NCBI GenBank assembly: GCA_001460835.1
Contig: CYKH01001749.1
Span: forward strand, 3,578-34,203
Direction of reading: 5' to 3'
Origin: Bodo saltans
Taxonomy: Eukaryota; Euglenozoa; Kinetoplastea; Eubodonida; Bodonidae
DNA length: 30,626 nucleotides
The notes below the pieces were generated by a model that saw nothing but the letters and a program-made list of their open reading frames with translations, did no database searches and had not been told where the DNA came from. Below, piece after piece: positions 9,201 through 17,984 of this stretch. The translations under genes and the position numbers were made by a program. Numbering within the stretch: the first letter of the stretch is position 1; each line of letters begins with the position of its first letter.

Positions 9201-12200
9201 AGCACTCACGGCGTATGCAACTCTTCTTGACACACTCTTGCCAATCTTTTCACTCGATGGACAAGAATCAACATCCGCATCACCGTCGTCATTCCACATC
9301 GCTGCGGCGATGAAGGTGCACCCTGTTGTCGCCGGGAATGATGCGGCGATCACCACTGCATTGCTGCCCCTCTCTATGGTCGAGCCCCTTCTCGTGACGG
9401 TGTCTGAGGGGTGGGATAAAATCCGCCTCGTTGCTGAATCACTTCTTGAACAATTTGTACATCACAATCCTCAGGCCGTTCAGTACCACCTTGCCGCTGA
9501 GATCTCTCTCGTCACCTCGCCGCAGTTCGCCAACATTTTGTTTCCCGTCTCATCTACAACAGAGGACAACGGGTCATCATCGGCAAAGCTGAAGCGTGTC
9601 GTGAAACAGCTTCAGTCTGCACGTTTCAAGGACTGCGAGGGTGTTGTGAGAAAAATTCTTCTTGCCGCTCGTCTCACGAAAGTTCCCCGTGAAACAATTG
9701 CCTCCCACCTTAGTCATCTTACCGCATCCATGATGGCACGATGCACGGAGCTGAAGCACATGGGGACAATGGATGTCTATCGTGCGATCCAAGCACGTCC
9801 TCTCCACGGACCATTGTCGCTATGTGCAGCACTTTTTACCCAAGTGTTGCAGAGTGGGTCACAGAACGAAGGTGCAGGAGCAAGTAGCAACAATGGTGGT
9901 CGACGTGTTCAACGAGCGGCGCCTTCTGACAGTGGTGCTTCCCGCGATCCTCTCGTGGTAGAGCGGACGTTTGCCGCCCTTCAAGTGTGCAGTGAGATTC
10001 TGACTGTGTGTTCTAAGCTCGTGTCCTCTATAGGAGGCGCTGATGAAGACGAAACATCGTCTGGCACAGACCAAGGTCGCATTGATTGCCGTGGTCACGT
10101 GTACCACGTTGCTGCAGTAGCTGGTGAGGAGTCAGACAGCAACGCCGCCGCGTTGATCGCCGACACTGAGGCACTGTCTCGTGTGGTAGTGAACAACAGC
10201 TGGCTCGGCATTCGTGCGGCCACATCCTTTGTCGAACACATTGTCTTAACAGCACCAACGCAAGCGCTCCCCCGTGATGAAATTTCGGACACAGTATCCA
10301 CCTTAATTGACACTCTACTGCGCACAAAGCACAATGGAGTCATGAGCAAGTGCCGCCAAACGTTGAAGTCGATCTGTTCTGCGCTGCTGCGCTCTAAGCA
10401 GTCCACGTATTACTCCATTCCGGCGAACGCGCTGGCCATGCTTCTGGGAGAGTCTGGCGTCACATCCAGCGACGAGGCGCGTGTGCTTCGTCGAAGCCAA
10501 GGCCTTCCTCATGCAATCTTACCACTGCTCGAGTCAGAGGACCCCACCGTTCCTTTCGCTCTCTTTCCGATGACAATGACGTGTCTCTTTTCTGCGATGT
10601 CGCAGGATCCAAGTGCCACGAGTGGATTGGCAGTTGCCCACCGCGTCAACGCGCTTAACGTGCTGAAGTTTATCTTCGACGATAAGATTCTTGGCGGCCG
10701 TGTTGTGCCGTACATCCAGGATGCATTCGTAGGAGCCGCATCAGGGTTTCGCCACGTGCACTGGGCAGTGCGTAACAGCTCACTGATGCTGTTCTCTTCC
10801 GTCCTCCATCGCTTTATCGGTGACCACCCGTCCACCGGTGGAGGCGGCGCGAACACTTCCTTCCATGATGTCGCCTCGCGTATTCCACGAGGCATCGCGT
10901 TTGTCCTCGAGGCACTTGAGTCCGCTGTGATTGAGACGGAGAAGACGAACTTTGTGCAACCAGCGTTGTTCCCGGTTCTTTTGATGTTGTCAATGCTCAC
11001 TCCTGACGCTCCACATGTCACAACTCACGTGGCGGGCAGCAGCGGCACGCGGACAGCAGAGTCTGAGACAGCGCGCGATGACAATGCTCACGCGATGCAA
11101 TTGGTGCAACGCTGTCGCTCTATTCGCAATCTTATGGCCCGAGGGGCCAGTGCCGGTGCCCTGTGTGGCCTCGTGCCTGTTGAGAAACTTTCGAACACCA
11201 TTCATGAACTGGGCCAAGAGATGAAACGTGCGTCGCTCGGTGGAGAAGGTCGCAACGCCCTTCATGGGGCCCTTCTCCACATTCATCGCCTCTTCGGGCA
11301 CTACGTCGGCACAATTCACATTGACGCACCTATCCGCCCGAGCAGCCGTTTCCACCCGACGCTTGCACTGTCTGTCATTGCAGCTACCCTCCGTGCGCTT
11401 TCATTTGCTCGCGAAGAGCTTGTTGTCGCCGCCAAGTGCCCCACCGTTGCGGATGTGTATCTTCGCATCACGTGCGATGTGCTGTACTACAGCTCCATTC
11501 ACGGCATCGTTGTTCAGACAGGAGAGCAAGAGTCATCGGTAGAACTGATGTGCCTGCGGAACACGTTGTCGTGCGCACTGACTGTTTCCCGCCACTTGTG
11601 CGAATCATCCCAGCTCACGCACAGCAACGCTGATGTGGTCGCTAGTAAGTGTCGTGTCGGCCTGTTCATAGCCTTAGTGGGATCCCACGGACGCCCTGTA
11701 GCTGCCGACGACATTGCAGAAGAGCACGTTCAGGTGATTCTACGCACCGAGGCACAAAGGATATCAAACCTTGCTACCATCTCGAACCGATGGAATGCAC
11801 TCCTATGGATCGGTGAAGCTCTTGCCACTCGATGCGGTGTCAACGTTATTGGCGTCACGCCCAACAGGTACCATCGTGACCTGTTCAGTACCGAACAGGC
11901 AGCAAAGACGATCGCTTGGCTCGACACACTGCTCTTAACTCCTCGAACGACTCCCTACCAACACGCTCCCCTGCATCCTGAAAAGTTCAAACACACCATC
12001 GCGGCATCGAATACAGTGGCCACTGGCCCGCTCTCAGCTCTCTTGATTTCCACTGCATCGGCAATTCTTGGAGCTCACAATTCGCAAGAAAGCGTGTCAG
12101 CAGTGCGGAAGTGGAGCATCGCTGCCTTCGAGAATATCACCACTATCTTACAATTTGCTCTTACGTTCCGTGTTTGGGATACCAGCATTCTTTCCCATAC

Positions 12201-13041
12201 CGCATCATCAGGGCCGCATTCTTTGAGTATGTCCACGTCAGAACTTTCGGCATTTGGCGCTCTGTTGTACCACATTTTGGAAACAGTCCCCTACAGCAAC
12301 GCAAAAAGCTTATCCGTTCAGTGCTTGGCGCGTCTACAAAGTGTGACCAGCATCGCAGCGGTGGCATCCGCATCTCAATCGTTTGTGAACGTGGTGAGAT
12401 CTTGTGCATCGTCAGAGATGCCTGCCGTCGCGCGGCACAGCGCTGTCACCGCCGTGGAACAATTTTTGCATTCGAGTCCTACTCTTACCGCGACGCCATC
12501 GACGGTTGCACTCCTGGCCACGCACTTCCGACTGCTCTTCGACGACGAAGAAGCCATTCGACGACACGCCTGTGAGGCGACAACTCGCATCGCGGCCCGA
12601 TTTCAAGGCCAGACGACGACGACATCTGTTGGTGCTCCTCGTGCTTACTGTCAAGTTTCATGCGCGTACGTGCTTCACTCACTGCTTCGTGGACTGCTGC
12701 AACAGTCGAATCACGATGCTACCCTTGTGAAGTTGGTGCACAGCGTGCTACTTGAGAATTGTGACGTCGAGCCACAACAACAAACCATCGCTGCAAGTGA
12801 AGGGAATCAGACACAACCTACTGGTGCTGATGTTACTGTAACCGATGATGTGGAGGTGGATGAAGATGACGATGAAGAGGTGTTATTCGAACGTGAAGCG
12901 GCAAACATGTTCGAGGAGGAGTTGGCGATGCAGCAATGGTACTCGCTGATTGCATCAACGACAACAACGTCGACGACATCCGCAAAGCTTTTTTTCGAGA
13001 CGCTCGCCCAAGTGAATGCGACCGCGTTCTTTGCGCTTTGA
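6214..13041 (+). CDS. TRM732: THADA/Trm732 family protein (DUF2428), tRNA 2'-O-methylation partner
   Basis: This giant protein (2275 residues; human THADA is about 1950) matches the THADA/Trm732 family in its most conserved block (DUF2428). RRSQGLP at residues 1426-1432 corresponds to the family's RRSAGLP. It is followed by HRVNALNVLKFIFDD, VVPYIQDAF and WAVRNSS at 1517-1523. The rest is helical repeat sequence of HEAT/armadillo type, with disordered inserts (S/T/N-rich at about 225-265, and an acidic stretch near 2210-2230). In yeast, Trm732 works with the methyltransferase Trm7 to methylate the 2'-O of position 32 in the tRNA anticodon loop; the human pair is THADA with FTSJ1. The same job here is inference. 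Coding microsatellites (CAA and CAT runs near 7405 and 8590) do not break the frame. The start is the first ATG after an AG at 6200. Confidence 0.85.
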   Translation: MTNTEVDFAAERRQLRRPDGSTITLPPQLQDRLETCVQLLRNASEGEHSSSLALSLILDEIVSATSADVHIKKISQLSPHLQALSSSNASTAMAAIARYFVFSWLLDCRVRYAHKALIGIARTFFFSNVHDSPFNLLIEELFTLDIIRASKEMIVACRTAPTLNAETLSSHRDAFVHLMNCMDSITVTLVPVYRSVFERCFAATLPLLGESVNWALNSALVNAASTAPTTTSTNNNNKRSRSPDREEGREDTAPSGGSNATTVVLARVFGEDVDLLRFFVRVTATHVHKFMQLPHCVAPLFDESSSSTIESQDGLTGVLCGAARMLSTPMLPKDVLNAAGLLVASTLTLRSLNIAVIRSACEAACAHRVNPLSEGGSVTAYNWWRQHSRAALLSLVSTATTTTTGVAVHDGGAAHLFTEDLAALFSQFSNIGRFAFFKGLLSHCQAPIQGSMETLPMLLLSDDNEHQQHASSINIVHDVIAANAVSYTTEVQEPDVRFMAIQTLDHVVRHIAGVLKCIAAEATRVAAAGSTLNDSLKRSFTQVCCASPKLRTTVQATVGMIMALWDDPTQQVSGPLYDTYRIVLSINEGIAACRTALGVAVASNDETDAHLVLSPVEALQQVLATQNDRRGKYHALLALVDVLPLEALLSHGTSAMSADADDSSKMREASRIREFCAPLIAGSCNSKISSVCGEVLAAIAKKSIDTWNAEDATTTAFDASRHKDLVEFWRVAFMLPIVEAAAGGAASFRGLNVSSTQAVSNVIAHMMVPLLKRWPTLSLDVALQCVVERASQTSSSSSSEGGSNWTQVAIEALFRARTCFIDTCAVVQPSNTTIYPLVSEALQSYDYELRMTAFGIAALSLRGAEPVTPWQCVLVERFILLNLHQGGDSTARGAFLQNIGKWIRRLSDSITSSKTRTGIPADPKKQKQMRKAGAQAPTAEQAQAIEAGFQVYVHTVYDHVTRLVALFAAHSGATTVTTADGASDNTQSLSLERRFAALTAYATLLDTLLPIFSLDGQESTSASPSSFHIAAAMKVHPVVAGNDAAITTALLPLSMVEPLLVTVSEGWDKIRLVAESLLEQFVHHNPQAVQYHLAAEISLVTSPQFANILFPVSSTTEDNGSSSAKLKRVVKQLQSARFKDCEGVVRKILLAARLTKVPRETIASHLSHLTASMMARCTELKHMGTMDVYRAIQARPLHGPLSLCAALFTQVLQSGSQNEGAGASSNNGGRRVQRAAPSDSGASRDPLVVERTFAALQVCSEILTVCSKLVSSIGGADEDETSSGTDQGRIDCRGHVYHVAAVAGEESDSNAAALIADTEALSRVVVNNSWLGIRAATSFVEHIVLTAPTQALPRDEISDTVSTLIDTLLRTKHNGVMSKCRQTLKSICSALLRSKQSTYYSIPANALAMLLGESGVTSSDEARVLRRSQGLPHAILPLLESEDPTVPFALFPMTMTCLFSAMSQDPSATSGLAVAHRVNALNVLKFIFDDKILGGRVVPYIQDAFVGAASGFRHVHWAVRNSSLMLFSSVLHRFIGDHPSTGGGGANTSFHDVASRIPRGIAFVLEALESAVIETEKTNFVQPALFPVLLMLSMLTPDAPHVTTHVAGSSGTRTAESETARDDNAHAMQLVQRCRSIRNLMARGASAGALCGLVPVEKLSNTIHELGQEMKRASLGGEGRNALHGALLHIHRLFGHYVGTIHIDAPIRPSSRFHPTLALSVIAATLRALSFAREELVVAAKCPTVADVYLRITCDVLYYSSIHGIVVQTGEQESSVELMCLRNTLSCALTVSRHLCESSQLTHSNADVVASKCRVGLFIALVGSHGRPVAADDIAEEHVQVILRTEAQRISNLATISNRWNALLWIGEALATRCGVNVIGVTPNRYHRDLFSTEQAAKTIAWLDTLLLTPRTTPYQHAPLHPEKFKHTIAASNTVATGPLSALLISTASAILGAHNSQESVSAVRKWSIAAFENITTILQFALTFRVWDTSILSHTASSGPHSLSMSTSELSAFGALLYHILETVPYSNAKSLSVQCLARLQSVTSIAAVASASQSFVNVVRSCASSEMPAVARHSAVTAVEQFLHSSPTLTATPSTVALLATHFRLLFDDEEAIRRHACEATTRIAARFQGQTTTTSVGAPRAYCQVSCAYVLHSLLRGLLQQSNHDATLVKLVHSVLLENCDVEPQQQTIAASEGNQTQPTGADVTVTDDVEVDEDDDEEVLFEREAANMFEEELAMQQWYSLIASTTTTSTTSAKLFFETLAQVNATAFFAL

Positions 13042-13295
13042 GAAGGAAAACACTACGAGATGAGAATAATAAGCAACACACAACAAGGCGATTAAATGTT
13101 TGCACAGTATTCAACACGTGTATTCTATTGTTTGCTTTCTTTGGTTGCTCTTGAATGTTCCCTTTGTTGTTTTCAACTTATTTCCCCCGAAGAGCTTCTA
13201 CCTTACATTCATATTGGCCGACATTTGGTGTCATCATCAAAGCTCACCCATAATCAAAACAGCGTCCGCGAAGCACATCATTAGCATCCTACACT

Positions 13296-14845
13296 ATGCT
13301 TCCTCGACAGGAAAGTTCTCGTCTGGTTGCGCCCCCTCCCATTGGGCAGCTTCTGGCGGATGATATCATGGCGCCTTTCCGCCACGTCGCGGCATTGGAG
13401 TCCAAACAGTTTCGTGGAGCACTAGTCGACGCGTTCGACGAGTGGCTGCACCTCCCACCAAGCGCTGCTGGTGAAGTCAAGGCTGTCGTGGAAATGCTCC
13501 ACAACGCATCGTTGATTGTGGACGACATTGAGGACAGCAGTAACCTCAGGCGCGGCGCTCGGGCAGCGCACCGAGTGTATGGGATGCCGTTGGCTCTCAA
13601 TGCAGCGAATACAGCGTACTTTGTGGCTCTCTCTCGACTCATGGGTGCATCGAGTGTTGTGACCACGGAGCTAGAGACAACAACGCAATCCTCCCGAGAG
13701 GACGATGATGCGCAGCGGCCCAAGCTTCATTCGTGGACGGATTGGGTGCGACGTTTAGATTTTTCCTTTGATGTGATTGCGGAGAATCATTTTTCCTTTG
13801 ATGTGATTGCGGAGCACTACCATCATGCAGCATCCTCCGGCACCAGCGCCACATCTTCATCGTTAACTCTAAAATTGTGTGAGATCTTCAGCCACGAGAT
13901 GATTGAGCTTCATCATGGCCAGGGGTTGGATATCTACTGGAGAGACATGGTGCAATGCCCAACCTTAGAGGAGTACGACGAAATGGTGCTGAAGAAAACA
14001 GGAGGGCTGTTCCGACTCGCGATTCGGTTTATGATTGCGCTTAGCCCTCTGCCAGCATGCATGAAGGAGGGGGAGGAGGATGCAAGTGACAGCAAGGCTG
14101 ATCATGTGAGGAAGGTGGGAGAGTTATTCGCCGCGTTGATTCCACTCGTGAATGACATTGGTGTATTCTTCCAAACACTGGATGACTATCTCAACGTGTG
14201 CAACGAGGACTACCACAAGAATAAGTCATACTGCGAAGATTTGACGGAAGGAAAGTTTTCGTACCCAGTCATTCACTGCCTTCATCATCAAGCGACCCGT
14301 GGTGATAAGACGCTCATGCACATACTTCGTCAGAGGCCGACGGACCACGAGGTCAAACGCTACTGCGTGGACATGATGCGCCAGGCTGGGAGTTTGGAAG
14401 CGTGCAAGCAACGAATCAATGTTCTTCACGCATCGATCATGAATCGCATTCAAGGGATTCATTACCGAGTGTCTACACTTTACGAAAATTCAGAAATGCC
14501 GCCTGCTGNNNNNNNNNNNNNNNNNNNNNNNNNNNNNNNNNNNNNNNNNNNNNNNNNNNNNNNNNNNNNNNNNNNNNNNNNNNNNNNNNNNNNNNNNNNN
14601 NNNNNNNNNNNNNNNNNNNNNNNNNNNNNNNNNNNNNNNNNNNNNNNNNNNNNNNNNNNNNNNNNNNNNNNNNNNNNNNNNNNNNNNNNNNNNNNNNNNN
14701 NNNNNNNNNNNNNNNNNNNNNNNNNNNNNNNNNNNNNNNNNNNNNNNNNNNNNNNNNNNNNNNNNNNNNNNNNNNNNNNNNNNNNNNNNNNNNNNNNNNN
14801 NNNNNNNNGATTGCGTGCATTGATAGAATGATGAAAATGGTTTGA
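13296..14845 (+). CDS. GGPS1: Geranylgeranyl diphosphate synthase (C-terminus interrupted by a gap)
   Basis: This trans-prenyltransferase makes geranylgeranyl diphosphate from farnesyl diphosphate and isopentenyl diphosphate, for protein prenylation and long-chain isoprenoids. It follows the animal/fungal GGPP synthase closely: MLHNASLIVDDIED with the first Asp-rich motif at residues 76-80, HGQGLDIYWRD, KKTGGLF, the second Asp motif DDYLN at 296-300, then KSYCEDLTEGKFSYP. An insert of about 65 residues sits between helix blocks at roughly residues 118-190 and contains a 30-base tandem duplication. After residue 404 the sequence enters 300 Ns. The frame that continues the ORF gives a short odd tail, but another frame gives IACIDRMMKMV ending at 14845, which resembles the end of human GGPPS, so I take that stop. 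The gap length must then be 1 modulo 3, not 300. Confidence 0.85.
13759..13820 (+). repeat. 30-base in-frame tandem duplication inside GGPP synthase
   Basis: The two units start at 13759 and 13789. Their first 26 bases are identical (13759-13784 and 13789-13814) and the last few differ. The product reads FSFDVIAENH followed by FSFDVIAEHY. It lies in the lineage-specific insert, not in the catalytic core. Confidence 0.9.
14509..14808. other. Assembly gap of exactly 300 Ns
   Basis: A run of N from 14509 to 14808. The round length suggests a scaffolding placeholder, not a measured distance. It falls in the last dozen codons of the GGPP synthase gene. Confidence 0.98.
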
Positions 14846-14899
14846 TTGTGTGTGCCCTGTGGACCCATCGGGGGGCGTCAGCTGCAAGTTTTGTTTTTT

Positions 14900-15048
14900 C
14901 TTTGTTTTTGTTGCGGTTGCCCTTGCTTGGATCTTGCATCACCCTTCACGTTGTTGCCTTTCCGAATTTTACGATAAGTGTGTGCATTCTCGTTTCTTCC
15001 CTCGTCGCCCTATCAACACTTATTAAAACATTTAATAAAGAAGAAGGG
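14900..15048 (+). promoter_or_regulatory. Candidate splice-acceptor region of the 6PGDH gene
   Basis: The segment from about 14890 to 15020 is strongly pyrimidine-rich. It is followed by AATAAAG with AG near 15040 and several more AGs before the ATG at 15086. The exact acceptor cannot be chosen by eye. Confidence 0.35.
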
Positions 15049-15085
15049 CCGCCTTTCTAACAAAACATATTCGGAGGAGAAAAAA

Positions 15086-16519
15086 ATGTCGTACGATTGT
15101 GGTATTGTCGGCCTCGGTGTCATGGGCGCTAATTTGGCCCTGAACATCGCCGAGAAAGGATTCCGTGTTGCTGTCTTCAACCGCACGTTCGCCACGTCCG
15201 AAGCGTTTATTGAGAAGAACAAAGCAGCTCCCTTTGCTGCGAACCTTGCTGCGTTTCCCACCATTGAAGCATTCGTTGCCTCTTTGATCAAGCCCCGCAA
15301 GGTGTTCATTCTCGTCCAGGCAGGAGGCCCCACCGATAGCACCATCCAGCAGCTTCGCAAGGCCATGGAGGCCAATGATGTGATTGTGGATACCGGAAAC
15401 GCGCACTTCAAGGACCAGGCTCGTCGTGCCGAGGAGCTGGAGGCCGCTGGCCTTCGTTTCTTGGGAATGGGTATCTCAGGTGGTGAGGAGGGTGCACGCA
15501 AGGGCCCTGCATTTTTCCCCGGAGGCACGCTGAGCGTGTGGGAGGAGATTCGTCCAATCATCGAGGCGGCATCTGCCAAGGCGGACGATGGCCGTCCATG
15601 CGTCACCATGAACGGCAGCGGCGGTGCGGGCAGCTGCGTCAAGATGTACCACAACGCTGGTGAGTACGCCATCCTTCAGATCTGGGGTGAGGTGTTCGAT
15701 GTCCTGCGTGCCTACGGAATGGACAACGAGACGATTGCACGAACCCTTGAGGGGTGGAAGGCCCGCGGCTTCCTCGCTTCGTACATGCTCGATATTTCTA
15801 TCGAGGCCGCCAAGGCCAAGGAGGCTGACGGTGGCTACTTGACGGAGCGTGTCAAGGACCGCATTGGTAGCAAGGGCACCGGCCTCTGGTCTGTGCAGGA
15901 GGCTCTCGAGGTTGGCGTCCCCGCACCCAGCCTGGGCGCCGCTGTGTACTCTCGCCAGCTGACCATGTACAAGAGCGAGCGTGAGACAAACGCCGCTCAG
16001 GTCGCTCTTACCGCTGCCCCCAAGGCTAGCAGCATCACTGACCCCAACGCCCCTGAGGTGGAAGATCTGTACCAGGCCACTCTCATTAGCATTATCGCTT
16101 GCTACGCCCAAATGTTCCAGTGCCTCCGCGAGCTGGACAACGTCTACAAGTTCGGCCTCAACCTCCCCGCCACAATCGCCACCTTCCGTGCTGGCTGCAT
16201 CTTGAAGGGATACCTGTTGAAGCCAATGACAGTTGCTTTTGAGCAGAACCCCAACCTGTCCAACTTGATGGTCGCCTTCTCGAAAGAAATCAGCGAGGGC
16301 ATCAATGGATACCGACGAAGCCTCGGCAAGATCACCGTCGAAACCTCTGTTGCCGTACCCGTTCTGTCGGCCTCTTTGGTGTACGTGAACGCGATGTTCA
16401 GCAGCACTCTGCGTTACGGGCAACTTGTGTCTCTGCAGCGCGATGTGTTTGGCCGCCACGGATTTGAGCGACTCGACCGTGAGGGCAAGGACAGCTTCCA
16501 GTGGCCCGAGCTCCAGTAA
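15086..16519 (+). CDS. GND: 6-phosphogluconate dehydrogenase, decarboxylating
   Basis: It oxidises and decarboxylates 6-phosphogluconate to ribulose 5-phosphate, making NADPH in the oxidative pentose phosphate pathway. The 477 residues match the family length. Visible features are the Rossmann motif GLGVMG (residues 9-14), the GISGGEEGARKGP substrate segment, the catalytic lysine K186 in SCVKMYHN and E193 in HNAGEYAI (equivalent to the trypanosome Lys185/Glu192 pair), and the family signature DRIGSKGTGLW at 258-268. The C-terminus ends in FQWPELQ, with no SKL-type peroxisomal signal. Overall it is strikingly like the Trypanosoma brucei enzyme. Codons end mostly in C or G, as expected of a highly expressed gene. 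The ATG at 15086 aligns with the family start; the upstream in-frame sequence has no ATG. Confidence 0.97.
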   Translation: MSYDCGIVGLGVMGANLALNIAEKGFRVAVFNRTFATSEAFIEKNKAAPFAANLAAFPTIEAFVASLIKPRKVFILVQAGGPTDSTIQQLRKAMEANDVIVDTGNAHFKDQARRAEELEAAGLRFLGMGISGGEEGARKGPAFFPGGTLSVWEEIRPIIEAASAKADDGRPCVTMNGSGGAGSCVKMYHNAGEYAILQIWGEVFDVLRAYGMDNETIARTLEGWKARGFLASYMLDISIEAAKAKEADGGYLTERVKDRIGSKGTGLWSVQEALEVGVPAPSLGAAVYSRQLTMYKSERETNAAQVALTAAPKASSITDPNAPEVEDLYQATLISIIACYAQMFQCLRELDNVYKFGLNLPATIATFRAGCILKGYLLKPMTVAFEQNPNLSNLMVAFSKEISEGINGYRRSLGKITVETSVAVPVLSASLVYVNAMFSSTLRYGQLVSLQRDVFGRHGFERLDREGKDSFQWPELQ

Positions 16520-16940
16520 AATCAGGCAGCTCGGCAACTCGTAACACAAACACAAAACAACGAGAGTGTGCGTGAAACATTGAGCGACTTTATCAAATAT
16601 CTTGCCAAACAACAATCCAATCATCGACGTGAACAAAGAGCGCGATGATTGGTTGAAGAAAAGAAGAAGCACCTTTATCTTGGGCGACTGCTGTTTGATG
16701 GCGACCTGCGTCGAATAAGAACCAGAGATTGAGCGAAATGAAAGTTTTCTTTTTTTTGCAATTGTTTTGCAAGAAATCAATTTAAGCAGTTATCCGCGAA
16801 TTTCTGCTTTTTGTCATTTCTACTTTGGGGGAAAAACATTCGCAAAGTGGAGCCGATCTTCACGTAGCGAGAGAGGAAACACAGATCAGATTCGAACAAA
16901 GTCAATTTCACGTGGACACTCACACACCAAAGATAGCGAT
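16520..16940. other. Intergenic region between 6PGDH and carrier, with hairpin
   Basis: The 421 bases hold a perfect 10-bp inverted repeat (16617-16652), a T-rich tract with a run of eight or more T near 16750, and several possible acceptor AGs between 16790 and 16890. An in-frame extension of the carrier reaches 16767 but begins with TTG, not ATG. No gene seen. Confidence 0.5.
16617..16652 (+). other. Perfect 10-bp stem-loop downstream of 6PGDH
   Basis: CCAATCATCG (16617-16626) pairs with CGATGATTGG (16643-16652) around a 16-base loop, 98 bases after the 6PGDH stop codon. It may lie in the 3' UTR; function unknown. Confidence 0.6.
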
Positions 16941-17984
16941 ATGCTGATGCTGACCACAGACAAAGCCAAATCACCCACATCAAAAGGAGAGGAGGAGCCG
17001 CCGCATCCAACGAATGCAGCAGAGGCAGCAAACACTGCTCTCCTCTCCCTCGATGAAACGGAAAGGCTCGATGCCCCACCCGTGCCGTGGATGCATGGTG
17101 CCGCGGGCATCCTAGGAGGCTCCATTTCAATGACGCTCTTCTACCCTTTAGACTTTTTACGCACGAGGATGCACACGTACGACGATAGCAAGAAGCACAA
17201 GCCGCTCGACGACTTTCGGAGCGTCCTCAAGCAAGAGGGCATTCGCGGGATGTACAAAGGTGTCAAGGTGGCCGTCGCTGCGCATAGTATCGGGTGGGGG
17301 TTGTACTTGACGTTCTTCCGATTTGCACAGCAGAACATTGCCGCTTTCCGCGGGCATTCCTCGACGCTGGGAGATTTTCTTGGCGCATGTTGTGCAGCCA
17401 TCACCACGGCCACACTAGTGACCCCGCTTAATCTCGTCAAGACCCGCACTCAACTTTCCAAAGGGGTGATTCCAGAGTCAGAGAGAGGATTTCGGCGCAC
17501 CTTAGTCCACATTGCACGAACCGAAGGTTGGAGTGCGTTGTTTCGCGGCGTTGGGCCGCAAATTCTGCTGTCATCTCACACCTCCATTCAAGTGGCACTC
17601 TATGAATGTCTGAAGCGCTGGATGTGGGGTGACGGCACCGACGCACCAATGATGGGCATTGCTTTGGTGTCTGGTTTCTCGAAAGCAGTCGCTGCGAGCG
17701 CGTGCAATCCTCTCGAAGTCGTGCGAACACGGTTGCAAGACAAGAAGAATCGTGAGAAGGTAGAATATCAAAGTATGTCTAACGCGTTCAAGCACATTTG
17801 GAAGTACGAGGGAGTTCGAGGCATGTACCGCGGCATTGGTGTGAATGTGTGCAGGGTTGTGCCCACGACCATTTGTGCGTTTGTTCTGTACGAGCAGTGT
17901 TTGAGAGTGATCAAGATGATGCATGGGAACCGCCAGCACCAAGCTGCTGCTGCTGCGAGGCGCCAGCAACAATCTGCAAACTAG
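16941..17984 (+). CDS. Mitochondrial carrier, SLC25A32/Flx1 (FAD/folate/NAD)-like
   Basis: This second SLC25 carrier has 347 residues. The three matrix motifs are PLDFLR (from residue 69), PLNLVK (162) and PLEVVR (257). The closest resemblance I see is to SLC25A32/Flx1 and related pyrimidine, NAD, folate or FAD carriers: SIGWGLYLTFF matches the family's LSWGLYFFFY after repeat 1, SHTSIQVALYE matches SHGALQFMAYE after repeat 2, and FSKAVAASACNPLEVVRTRLQD matches the third repeat. The substrate is therefore likely a nucleotide cofactor or folate, but it is not proved. A charged, probably disordered N-terminus (about 45 residues) and a Q/A-rich C-terminus flank the core. The first in-frame ATG is 16941, with 16947 next. 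Confidence 0.85.
   Translation: MLMLTTDKAKSPTSKGEEEPPHPTNAAEAANTALLSLDETERLDAPPVPWMHGAAGILGGSISMTLFYPLDFLRTRMHTYDDSKKHKPLDDFRSVLKQEGIRGMYKGVKVAVAAHSIGWGLYLTFFRFAQQNIAAFRGHSSTLGDFLGACCAAITTATLVTPLNLVKTRTQLSKGVIPESERGFRRTLVHIARTEGWSALFRGVGPQILLSSHTSIQVALYECLKRWMWGDGTDAPMMGIALVSGFSKAVAASACNPLEVVRTRLQDKKNREKVEYQSMSNAFKHIWKYEGVRGMYRGIGVNVCRVVPTTICAFVLYEQCLRVIKMMHGNRQHQAAAAARRQQQSAN

Noticed and set aside
14978-15085. N-terminal extensions in frame upstream of several starts (also at 520, 4019, 16767, 19267, 20698, 24336)
   Set aside because: These begin with GTG or TTG and lie in leader sequence; the first ATG fits both the families and the splice-acceptor positions better.
15476-16780. Long reverse-strand ORF (434 codons) opposite 6PGDH
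   Set aside because: It is a shadow of the strongly codon-biased 6PGDH gene; the opposite strand encodes the certain protein.
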